NCBI GenBank assembly: GCA_046160345.1
Contig: JBJXGO010000212.1
Span: forward strand, 1-11,026
DNA length: 11,026 nucleotides
Origin: M3007 sp046160345
GTDB lineage: Bacteria; Bacteroidota; Bacteroidia; Chitinophagales; Saprospiraceae
Direction of reading: 5' to 3'
Shown: one piece after another, positions 1 to 5,847 of the stretch
How positions within the stretch are numbered: the first letter of the stretch is position 1
How the letters are laid out: each line of letters begins with the position of its first letter
The notes under the pieces: generated by a model
The model's input: only the letters and a program-made list of their open reading frames with translations
The model's database searches: none
Told to the model about the DNA's origin: nothing
Translations under genes and position numbers: made by a program

Positions 1-485
1 CCGATAAACCCGGGAACATGTACCAGATAAGGTTGTTCAGAGCCTTCCATCATGAGTACCGTGCCCCTTTCGTCATTGGTTACCCCTCCTACATAATAAG
101 TTTTCATGGATTTGCCTTTAAGGTCATAGATTTCAACTTTGATGCCATCGGCAGATAGTTCCTTGACCATTCCTGGCACTGCGCCATGGGGAGGAATATT
201 GAGTACGTTTACATTGGCAAAGGTTTCAAGCAGGGATTCGACTGCTGAAGGGCGAGCAGGATGTTTACCATTGTAAAGCCATTGGTTGCCATTTTTTTCA
301 AGGGTGGCCGTGCCTCCTTTTCGGTCTGCGATGAAAACTTTTCCAATGTTTTTGGGATATTTTACCGCAAAATCCATGTCCCAGGCGACATGTGTGCCCG
401 ATTGTTTTTTCTTGATAGAAAGGGCATACCAGGCAGCGCCACCCAATACCAGGAAAAGCGCTACCAAGAGCAAGGTTTTGTTCAT
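1..485 (-). CDS. DUF4340 domain protein, 3' end cut by window edge
   Basis: The minus-strand frame opens with ATG at 485-483 and stays open for 161 codons to the left edge, so the C-terminal part is missing. The protein starts MNKTLLLVALFLVLGGAAWYA, a hydrophobic N-terminal anchor or signal segment (about residues 4-20). It then has a beta-rich part with FAVKYPKNIGKVFIADRKG, ARPSAVESLLETFANV, KVEIYDLKGKSMKTYYVGG and TNDERGTVLMMEGSEQPYLVHVPGF. These blocks match my recollection of Bacteroidota DUF4340 proteins, which are envelope-anchored and of unknown function. In other phyla DUF4340 often accompanies GldG-type ABC transporter genes, but the neighbour that would show this lies outside the window. 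The gene has its own promoter-like motif at 567-574, just after the terminator of the upstream protease gene. Family call fairly firm, function unknown. Confidence 0.8.
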   Translation of the reverse strand, partial: MNKTLLLVALFLVLGGAAWYALSIKKKQSGTHVAWDMDFAVKYPKNIGKVFIADRKGGTATLEKNGNQWLYNGKHPARPSAVESLLETFANVNVLNIPPHGAVPGMVKELSADGIKVEIYDLKGKSMKTYYVGGVTNDERGTVLMMEGSEQPYLVHVPGFI

Positions 486-566
486 ACATTAACGAATTTG
501 ATTCCGGCTACCCGGGAGTGACAATGTGCAAAAAAACACAGTAAAGGCACATTGGTATGGAGGGCA

Positions 567-574
567 CAAAAGTA
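567..574 (-). promoter_or_regulatory. Bacteroidota -7 promoter element for the DUF4340 gene
   Basis: The minus strand reads TACTTTTG, an exact match to the Bacteroidota -7 consensus TAnnTTTG. It lies about 80 bases before the DUF4340 start codon and directly after the terminator at 586-621, a sensible place for a new transcription start. I do not see a well-spaced -33 TTG/TTTG element; the nearest TTTG is only 10 bases upstream, which is too close. Confidence 0.5.
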
Positions 575-585
575 GGGTTTATTTC

Positions 586-621
586 AAAAAAAGTCGACCC
601 CTGCATTGCGCAGAGGCCGAC
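586..621 (-). terminator. Rho-independent terminator after the HtrA protease gene
   Basis: Read on the minus strand, GTCGGCCTCTGC (621-610) pairs with GCAGGGGTCGAC (604-593) around a 5-base loop. This gives a 12-base-pair stem with two G-T wobbles, followed directly by seven T (592-586). That is a textbook intrinsic terminator. It lies about 80 bases after the protease stop codon, in the same orientation, and separates that gene from the DUF4340 gene. Confidence 0.85.
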
Positions 622-698
622 ACATCAAAACAAAACGAAAAACCAACTTTTTATCTTTGGATACCTAAGCGGTTGTATCAAATAAACGGCTATAATGC

Positions 699-1847
699 TT
701 AATTGTTGCTGCGTGTTTTAAGTCGGACTGGAATTTCGCGATTGTCTCCTTTTCGCACTACATTGAGTGTCAGTACATCTCCTGCCTTTGAACGTCCGAT
801 CAGCTCCATTAGTTCAGAAGTTGTTGTCACATTTTTGCCATTTGCTTTGACCACCACATCTTTTTCTTGCACACCAGCCAGAGCAGCAGAGCCTTCAGGG
901 TCCAGGCTGTCAATCAAAACACCTTGAGTATAGGGTATTTCGTTTTCACTAGCAATATTGGAATCCATAGTAACAACATTCACCCCAAGGTATGCACGGC
1001 GATATTCGCCATATTTTACCAGGTCGTCGGCAATGCGCTTTACGAGGTTGATCGGGATGGCAAAAGAGTAGCCCGCAAACACGCCGTTGGGCGTTGCGAT
1101 GGCAGAGTTTATGCCAATAAGCCTGCCATTGACATCCACCAACGCGCCACCGGAGTTTCCAGGGTTGACCGCGGCATCGGTTTGAATGAAGGATTCAATG
1201 GCTTTGCCGCCTTTGATAATGTCAATATCACGGCCTTTGGCGCTGATAATACCGGCCGTAACGGTGGAAGTCAGGTCAAATGGATTTCCAACAGCCAAAG
1301 CCCATTCGCCAACCCGCACATCGTCAGAGTTGCCCAACTCGAATGCAGGCAGGTCGTTGGCGTCAATTTTTATGACGGCCATATCGGTATTTGGGTCTCG
1401 CCCTACCAATCGGGCACGGAATTCACGGTTGTCGTGCAGAGTCACCTCAAATTCGTCGGCAAATTCCACCACATGATTATTGGTCAGGATATAGCCGTCT
1501 TCTGTGTAGATCACGCCAGAACCAGTACCAGATCGAGGCTGTTGTTCAAAACCATAACTATCGCCAAAGAAGTATTGGAACGGATTAGAGTATCGGTTTT
1601 CCCTTTGGCGTTGGTAAGCGGACTCTTTGCTTTCTGAGGCTTTGATGTGTACCACTGCAGGCATGGCACGTTCGGCGGCTTTTGTAAAGTCAAAAGGCAC
1701 AGGTGCGCCTCCATAGTTCACTTGTTTGGAGTAAGTTTGCTGCTCGGGCAGGGGAGTTGCCTGGTTTTTTTCAAGCATTTTGGCTGCCCCCAAGCTGACA
1801 AGGCCGCCTATTGCGCCCGCGAGTAAAATTGACCAAAATTTGTTCAT
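699..1847 (-). CDS. htrA: HtrA/Deg-family periplasmic serine protease, one PDZ domain
   Basis: This is a 382-residue ATP-independent protease and quality-control factor of the Deg/HtrA family, acting on misfolded envelope proteins. The N-terminus (residues 1-25) is a hydrophobic signal or signal anchor. The trypsin-like domain spans about residues 55-275 and shows the full catalytic triad: His125 in TNNHVV, Asp155 in DPNTDMAVIK and Ser232 in GNSGGALVD, with the LA-loop region at about 72-105 rich in Gln, Arg and aromatics. A single PDZ domain follows (about 286-377, beginning AYLGVNV). E. coli DegP and DegQ have two PDZ domains, so this architecture is closer to DegS, though short single-PDZ forms are common in Bacteroidota. 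It is a single-gene unit with a terminator at 586-621 and a candidate promoter with an operator-like palindrome at 1923-1951. Substrates and oligomer state cannot be read from sequence. Confidence 0.95.
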   Translation of the reverse strand: MNKFWSILLAGAIGGLVSLGAAKMLEKNQATPLPEQQTYSKQVNYGGAPVPFDFTKAAERAMPAVVHIKASESKESAYQRQRENRYSNPFQYFFGDSYGFEQQPRSGTGSGVIYTEDGYILTNNHVVEFADEFEVTLHDNREFRARLVGRDPNTDMAVIKIDANDLPAFELGNSDDVRVGEWALAVGNPFDLTSTVTAGIISAKGRDIDIIKGGKAIESFIQTDAAVNPGNSGGALVDVNGRLIGINSAIATPNGVFAGYSFAIPINLVKRIADDLVKYGEYRRAYLGVNVVTMDSNIASENEIPYTQGVLIDSLDPEGSAALAGVQEKDVVVKANGKNVTTTSELMELIGRSKAGDVLTLNVVRKGDNREIPVRLKTRSNN

Positions 1848-1922
1848 TGTTCTAAGTTTAATTTTTTGATGTAAGGACTCAGGTAGAACGAGGATGATGC
1901 AAGTTTGCTTTCAGAATGCATT

Positions 1923-1951
1923 ATTTTAACGACACGTTAACCAGCAATCAA
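1923..1951 (-). promoter_or_regulatory. Candidate promoter of the HtrA protease gene
   Basis: On the minus strand TTGATT (1951-1946) and TAAAAT (1928-1923) are separated by exactly 17 bases, resembling a sigma-70 type -35/-10 pair. Transcription would start near 1916, about 70 bases before the protease ATG. It does not fit the Bacteroidota TAnnTTTG form, so it is only a candidate. Its spacer contains most of the palindrome at 1926-1940. Confidence 0.3.
1926..1940. promoter_or_regulatory. Operator-like palindrome TTAACG-ACA-CGTTAA
   Basis: Two perfect 6-base arms surround a 3-base centre. The site lies in the divergent gap about 80 bases upstream of the protease start and overlaps the candidate -10 box and spacer of its promoter, a typical position for a dimeric repressor or activator. 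No regulator gene is visible in the window, so the binding factor is unknown. Confidence 0.35.
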
Positions 1952-1958
1952 CAATGTT

Positions 1959-1982
1959 CTATTTTTTGAATTTAAAAAATAG
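1959..1982. repeat. AT-rich 24-base palindrome in the divergent gap
   Basis: CTATTTTTT (1959-1967) is mirrored perfectly by AAAAAATAG (1974-1982). The six central bases are also nearly self-complementary, broken only by one G-T pair. It sits between the divergent protease and HD-domain genes. It could be a protein-binding site, a cruciform-prone AT element or a weak bidirectional hairpin; nothing in the sequence decides between these. Confidence 0.5.
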
Positions 1983-2003
1983 TCAAACGCCATTCACCAT
2001 TCT

Positions 2004-2054
2004 ATGTTTTTAACCACCGACCAAGCTGCCGCCAAAATAGACGAACTCCTGTGA
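2004..2054 (+). CDS. Possible 16-residue leader ORF before the HD-domain gene
   Basis: An ATG at 2004 opens a 16-codon frame, MFLTTDQAAAKIDELL, that ends in TGA at 2052-2054. Its stop overlaps the GTG start of the HD-domain gene (2051-2053). The arrangement would allow translational coupling, which may matter because the downstream start is GTG with no visible Shine-Dalgarno sequence. It may equally be chance. It is not a frameshifted N-terminus that I can recognise. Confidence 0.2.
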   Translation: MFLTTDQAAAKIDELL

Positions 2055-2659
2055 CTGACCGCTTTTTGTATTCATCCAATTCAATTGAACAACTGCTCCG
2101 TCCGGAAACGGATTTTGAGCGATCATTGCTTGCTACTCCTGAGTTTCGCAAAGGACTTTGCTGGGGTGAACCCCGTTTTGGTCACCCTGAAGGCAAAGTA
2201 GTGCTTCATGTACGCGAGGTGCTTGATAACATTGCGCTCCTTCCCAATCTTTCCGGGGAAGACCGTGCTAGTCTACGCGTCATCGCCCTGGCTCACGACA
2301 CATTCAAACACGCCGAAAGCCGCACCCGCCCCCGAGACTGGACCAAACGTCACGGCTTGCTCGCCCGCCAGTTCATGGAATCATATACGAGTGATGCAGC
2401 AGTTTTGGATGTAATAGAAACGCACGATGATGCTTATTATAAATGGCTTGGGCAACGCAGACGCCCATCGCCGCACAGCCAACTTGATTCGCTGCTCTCC
2501 CGCGTTGGGCATTGTCTGCAGCTTTATTACCAGTTTTTCAAGTGCGACACCCAAACTGGAGATAAAATTCAGGCGCCTTTGCGCTGGTTTGAAAAAGTGG
2601 CAGAGGGTATTGACATTGTGAAAATCAAACCTTTTTGGCCTTGGGAGCATCAAATGTGA
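2051..2659 (+). CDS. HD-domain protein, probable metal-dependent phosphohydrolase
   Basis: The product is 202 residues. The start is GTG at 2051: the frame upstream has a stop at 1973-1975 and no ATG, and the first internal ATG would remove half the domain. An HD-type metal site is spread through the protein: His53 (VVLHVREVLDNI), the His82-Asp83 pair (ALAHDTFKH) with His87, His101, and His125-Asp126-Asp127 (ETHDD). The segment GLCWGEPRFGHPEGKVVLHV, just before the first His, is typical of a family of uncharacterised bacterial HD proteins. HD proteins hydrolyse phosphomonoesters or phosphodiesters, often of nucleotides; the substrate here is unknown. There is no signal peptide, so it should be cytoplasmic. 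The M28 peptidase gene follows after 68 bases in the same direction. Confidence 0.82.
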   Translation: MTDRFLYSSNSIEQLLRPETDFERSLLATPEFRKGLCWGEPRFGHPEGKVVLHVREVLDNIALLPNLSGEDRASLRVIALAHDTFKHAESRTRPRDWTKRHGLLARQFMESYTSDAAVLDVIETHDDAYYKWLGQRRRPSPHSQLDSLLSRVGHCLQLYYQFFKCDTQTGDKIQAPLRWFEKVAEGIDIVKIKPFWPWEHQM

Positions 2660-2677
2660 ATACGGTTGGAGTATTCA
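2657..2677 (+). other. Small hairpin at the HD-gene stop codon
   Basis: TGAATAC (2657-2663, including the TGA stop) pairs perfectly with GTATTCA (2671-2677) across a 7-base loop. It is A/T-rich and lacks a following T run, so it is a poor terminator. It could reduce read-through or protect the mRNA end between the HD gene and the peptidase gene. Confidence 0.3.
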
Positions 2678-2727
2678 ATTCCTGCTCAAAAACCACGTTC
2701 TTTGTGCCATAAAATCTAATTTTTTCG

Positions 2728-3762
2728 ATGCAAAAAAATACAAAACGCCCACTATTGGCATATGCCTCGCTTGCTTTGCTGCTGCTTTTCGCGGCATTTT
2801 ATGTTCTTAAACCTTTTTTGGACAATAAATCACCTGATCCTGCCCCGAATCCAGTTGTCAAGCCCAGGAGTAATATGCCACAAATCGCTGTACCCGACTT
2901 TAATGCTGATTCGGCATTTTATTTTGTAAAAAAGCAGGTTGATTTTGGTCCGCGAGTACCTAATACACCTGCTCATAAAAAATGTTCGGCTTGGCTTGTC
3001 CAGGAATTCGAACGTCTTGGCTTTAAGGTGACTGAGCAGAAATTTCAAGCCCCGTACTACAAAGGAGGCACGTTTAACGGAGTGAACATAATTGCCCAAT
3101 ACAAACCTGAATTGGCAAAAAGACTTCTGTTTGCAGCGCATTGGGACAGTCGTAACGAAGCGGATAAGGACACAAAGGATACCAACAAACCTATCGACGG
3201 GGCTGACGACGGTGCAAGCGGGGTCGGTGTTTTGCTCGAACTCGCGCGAACGATCCACAACAATCCGGTGGAGATTGGGGTAGATTTGATTTGTTTTGAC
3301 CTGGAAGACAACGGAGATGACCAAGGGGCGGCCGAAACCTGGTGCCTTGGTTCACAATACTGGGCTAATAATACGCCTACAAGAGACTATTATCCATTTT
3401 ACGCAATACTGTTGGATCTGGTAGGGGCGAAAGGTGCACGTTTTTACAAGGAGGGTGTTTCGATGCAAGCAGCGCCTACAGTGGTGGAAAAGGTTTGGAA
3501 TTTGGCACTTTCATTGGGTTATGGCGAGTATTTTATCAACCAAAACCGGGGCGCAGTCACGGACGACCATCTGTTTGTCATTAAAGGCGCCCAAATTCCT
3601 ATGATCGACATCATTAGTCAGCCCAATGACCCACCCCATGGTTTTGGAAGTCACCACCATACCCATAACGACAATATCAACATCATTGACAAAAATGTGC
3701 TAAAGGCCGTGGGTCAAACCATGACGGCCGTGATCTATGAAACATATAATGGGGTGTTGTAG
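2728..3762 (+). CDS. M28-family zinc metallopeptidase, glutaminyl cyclase type
   Basis: This is a 344-residue protein with an N-terminal hydrophobic segment (about residues 9-27), then a Pro/Asn-rich linker and a catalytic domain from about residue 58 to the end, so it is probably anchored in or exported across the inner membrane. The zinc-site motifs of the M28 / glutaminyl-peptide cyclotransferase group appear in order: AAHWDSR (136-142), GADDGASGVG (158-167, Asp ligand), DLED (191-194, Glu193), LLDLVGAKGA (228-237, the conserved Asp230), DDH (279-281) and the terminal HTHND block (311-315, His ligand). The Asp of LLDLVGA and the HTxxDN-like block favour a glutaminyl cyclase, which converts N-terminal Gln to pyroglutamate, over a plain aminopeptidase. 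That reading comes from family knowledge; activity is not proven. It is probably co-transcribed with the HD gene 68 bases upstream. Confidence 0.85.
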   Translation: MQKNTKRPLLAYASLALLLLFAAFYVLKPFLDNKSPDPAPNPVVKPRSNMPQIAVPDFNADSAFYFVKKQVDFGPRVPNTPAHKKCSAWLVQEFERLGFKVTEQKFQAPYYKGGTFNGVNIIAQYKPELAKRLLFAAHWDSRNEADKDTKDTNKPIDGADDGASGVGVLLELARTIHNNPVEIGVDLICFDLEDNGDDQGAAETWCLGSQYWANNTPTRDYYPFYAILLDLVGAKGARFYKEGVSMQAAPTVVEKVWNLALSLGYGEYFINQNRGAVTDDHLFVIKGAQIPMIDIISQPNDPPHGFGSHHHTHNDNINIIDKNVLKAVGQTMTAVIYETYNGVL

Positions 3763-3765
3763 AGG

Positions 3766-3828
3766 TGGTTATTAGGGGACTGATTTTCAGAACCAACTGT
3801 TTGCAAGCACCTGTGCAACAAATAACCA
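3766..3828. terminator. Inverted repeat between convergent genes, possible bidirectional terminator
   Basis: TGGTTATT (3766-3773) pairs with AATAACCA (3821-3828), enclosing smaller stems: TTGCA (3801-3805) with TGCAA (3814-3818), and CTGA with TCAG around TTT. It fills the 83-base gap between the convergent peptidase and LOG genes. The long loop and missing T tract make it weak as a classical terminator. Confidence 0.25.
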
Positions 3829-3845
3829 GATTCCCAAACAAGCAC

Positions 3846-4412
3846 TCAATGCCATTTATCTATTGCCCTGTGCTCATACCGTTCCATGGCCGTGAGTAAT
3901 TCGGAAACGGTGTCGGATGCGATGCAGAGCCTGCGGTTTTGGGGTTTTAGAAACCCATTTTCAACCATTTTGTCCAGCATATGCAGCAGCGGGTCGTAAT
4001 AACCTCGAACGCTCAGAATGCCAATAGGTCTTTGATATTGATGGAGTTGTGCAAGGGTCAAGGCTTCGAAAAGCTCATCCATTGAGCCATAACCTCCGGG
4101 CAGTGTAATGACCCCATCTGTGTCTCGGATGAGCAGGTCTCGGCGTTCTGACATGGTTTTCACAACGATCATATCCTTTACCCCGGGGTGGCCGAGTTCG
4201 AGGCCATTGAGCTGGTCAGTGATAATTCCGGTAATCGGACCAGATTCCGCCAAAACGGCATTGGCAAGCACGCCCATGAGGCCCACACTTCCACCGCCAA
4301 AAACGACCCGGATATTACGTTTGGCAAGGGTTTTGCCTAATTCAGCTGCGGCATCTTCAAACCAGGGATGGGTGCCTTTGTTGGCGCCACAATAGACTGC
4401 AATAGATTTCAT
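3846..4412 (-). CDS. LOG-family protein, probable nucleoside 5'-monophosphate phosphoribohydrolase
   Basis: The product is 188 residues with the start at ATG 4412-4410. The frame stays open 13 codons further, but MKSIAVYCGANKG is the usual family N-terminus and forms the first strand of the Rossmann-like fold. Family motifs are GGGSVGLMG (39-47), the conserved arginines in MSERRDLL (87-94) and PGGYGSMDE (105-113) with catalytic Glu113. The usual PGGxGTxxE motif has Thr where this protein has Ser, a conservative change. LOG proteins cleave ribose 5-phosphate from nucleoside monophosphates, such as cytokinin ribotides in plants. In bacteria the role is often nucleotide salvage or unknown, and the family is frequently mislabelled lysine decarboxylase. 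It is cytoplasmic and stands alone, convergent with the peptidase gene and divergent from the lipoprotein gene. Confidence 0.9.
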   Translation of the reverse strand: MKSIAVYCGANKGTHPWFEDAAAELGKTLAKRNIRVVFGGGSVGLMGVLANAVLAESGPITGIITDQLNGLELGHPGVKDMIVVKTMSERRDLLIRDTDGVITLPGGYGSMDELFEALTLAQLHQYQRPIGILSVRGYYDPLLHMLDKMVENGFLKPQNRRLCIASDTVSELLTAMERYEHRAIDKWH

Positions 4413-4426
4413 ACTTGAGAATGTAT

Positions 4427-4434
4427 TAATTTTG
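4427..4434 (+). promoter_or_regulatory. Bacteroidota -7 promoter element for the lipoprotein gene
   Basis: TAATTTTG is an exact TAnnTTTG match on the plus strand, 40 bases before the ATG at 4475, predicting a leader of about 34 bases. The expected -33 position (near 4403-4409) has only a weak TTTC, and it overlaps the first codons of the divergent LOG gene. Confidence 0.5.
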
Positions 4435-4474
4435 TGGCGCAAACCTCGCATTTTTTACTCAAACCGATTTAATC

Positions 4475-5773
4475 ATGAATTTTCTACGCATTCTACTATT
4501 TGCGCTCACACTTTTCGGGCTCTTTTCCTGCGACAAAGCCCAAAACCCCGTTGACCCTGAGCCGAGATTCGAGGTATTCGTTAAAAATGATTTTTATGAA
4601 ATTCAGGCCAAATATGCCTTATTTCTTTCCAACGAAGCGGGGGATCTGGTGGCCTTCCGTTGGATTCCCAACGAAGACACTGCCCATATACAAGTGCTGA
4701 ACAGCAGGCCGAATGACATTTTTGACTGTACCATCCTGAAGGTGACCACTCTTGAAGCTCCAGGTTCTGGCGTAAAAGACACTACCTTGACGCTCACCAC
4801 TTATACCAATTTGGCCAGCGGACAAAAAATCAATCTCCGGGATTTATATTTCCACCAGGTAACCAACCTAAGCTTTACGCTTGCAGGCTTTACCACCCTC
4901 GATTCAATTGTGGTGCCAGACGGAGTAACACTTTCCCGACCACAGGCCAACAACAATTATTACGGGGAATATTTGGTGAACAATACAGGCCAGTGCTGGA
5001 TCCGGATTCTGGTCAACGGCGAGCACTTCTGGCGGTTTTTGGTCTTTAAAAATGTGGGTGAAATACTCAATGCCAACATCATAGACGCCTCGCTGTTGCT
5101 TTCTAATTTCTCTCCGCCTCGCCCACTTGAATTCCCGTTTGTGACGAATTGGCAGTACCGGCTTGATGGCGTGGTGGATAGCTCGCTTCTGAAGTTTTTC
5201 CCGCTAAGCGAAGAACCCCGTGCGCCGGGAGGATTTGTAGCAGCCTATAATTCGGTGGATGTTTTTGAACCTGTAAACAACGATCTCTTTGACCCTAACC
5301 GACCGTATATTGAACTTTTCCGGCTCCAATCCAACGGGCCAGCTGGAGTGGCGGATGGCTATAACTATTTGAGCGACAATTTTTACACGGATGTGCCTGC
5401 TACCTTGCCGGAACCAGCCTTCGACCTATCTCCTACCATACTTGCCAACAACCGGGCAGTAGCGGTAATTTGTACCGGAGATTTTGATTTGCTGGCATTT
5501 GCCCGAAGCCGAACGGGCTCGCTTAACATCAATTGGGAAGTGGTAACCAAGCCAGCCAATGGTACGGTACTCTACAATTTGCCAGATGTTCCAGCTGCTT
5601 TGAGCAATTTATATCCTGCGCTTGGAAATTACGATTTCAACACGCAGGTACGCGCCCGCGCAGAAAACTACGAACGGCTTAATTACGAACAAGTGGTTGG
5701 TAAAAAACTGGAAAATGCGGACCCGCTTTGGCAGGCTCGCGGCGGGTACCTGGGAAGAGAGGAGAGTTTTTAA
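4475..5773 (+). CDS. Unrecognised lipoprotein
   Basis: The product is 432 residues. The N-terminus MNFLRILLFALTLFGLFSC is a signal peptide ending in a lipobox (LFSC), so Cys19 should be lipidated and the remaining roughly 413 residues displayed at the membrane. The mature part starts DKAQNPVDPEP and appears mainly beta-stranded, with many Asn, Thr and aromatic residues. I see no catalytic motif, TonB-box or SusD-like pattern and do not recognise a family. The last 50 residues are more charged and helical (QVRARAENYERLNYEQVVGKK). A promoter motif stands at 4427-4434. The beta-mannosidase gene follows 74 bases later in the same direction, and the TAA stop overlaps an in-frame ATG of that gene's extended frame. 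A link to glycan binding is possible only by context. Confidence 0.75.
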   Translation: MNFLRILLFALTLFGLFSCDKAQNPVDPEPRFEVFVKNDFYEIQAKYALFLSNEAGDLVAFRWIPNEDTAHIQVLNSRPNDIFDCTILKVTTLEAPGSGVKDTTLTLTTYTNLASGQKINLRDLYFHQVTNLSFTLAGFTTLDSIVVPDGVTLSRPQANNNYYGEYLVNNTGQCWIRILVNGEHFWRFLVFKNVGEILNANIIDASLLLSNFSPPRPLEFPFVTNWQYRLDGVVDSSLLKFFPLSEEPRAPGGFVAAYNSVDVFEPVNNDLFDPNRPYIELFRLQSNGPAGVADGYNYLSDNFYTDVPATLPEPAFDLSPTILANNRAVAVICTGDFDLLAFARSRTGSLNINWEVVTKPANGTVLYNLPDVPAALSNLYPALGNYDFNTQVRARAENYERLNYEQVVGKKLENADPLWQARGGYLGREESF

Positions 5774-5813
5774 TGTCCATCACCTGCCCTGAAAACCCGA
5801 AAGCAGCACTCGC

Positions 5814-5827
5814 TTGGACATTGGACA
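5814..5827 (+). repeat. Tandem 7-base repeat TTGGACA x2
   Basis: TTGGACA occurs twice in direct succession in the short gap before the beta-mannosidase signal peptide. It resembles doubled -33-like TTGG elements, but no TAnnTTTG box follows at the right distance; the nearest downstream sequence is TATGGATTTTTG. It may be chance. Confidence 0.2.
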
Positions 5828-5847
5828 TTTTTATGGATTTTTGCGGC

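Noticed and set aside
261..521. 86-codon plus-strand open frame at the left end
   Set aside because: It is antisense to the DUF4340 gene, whose minus-strand translation has a signal segment and family blocks.
867..1637. 256-codon plus-strand open frame opposite the HtrA gene
   Set aside because: It is the antisense shadow of a protease gene with intact catalytic motifs, and its translation shows no recognisable domain.
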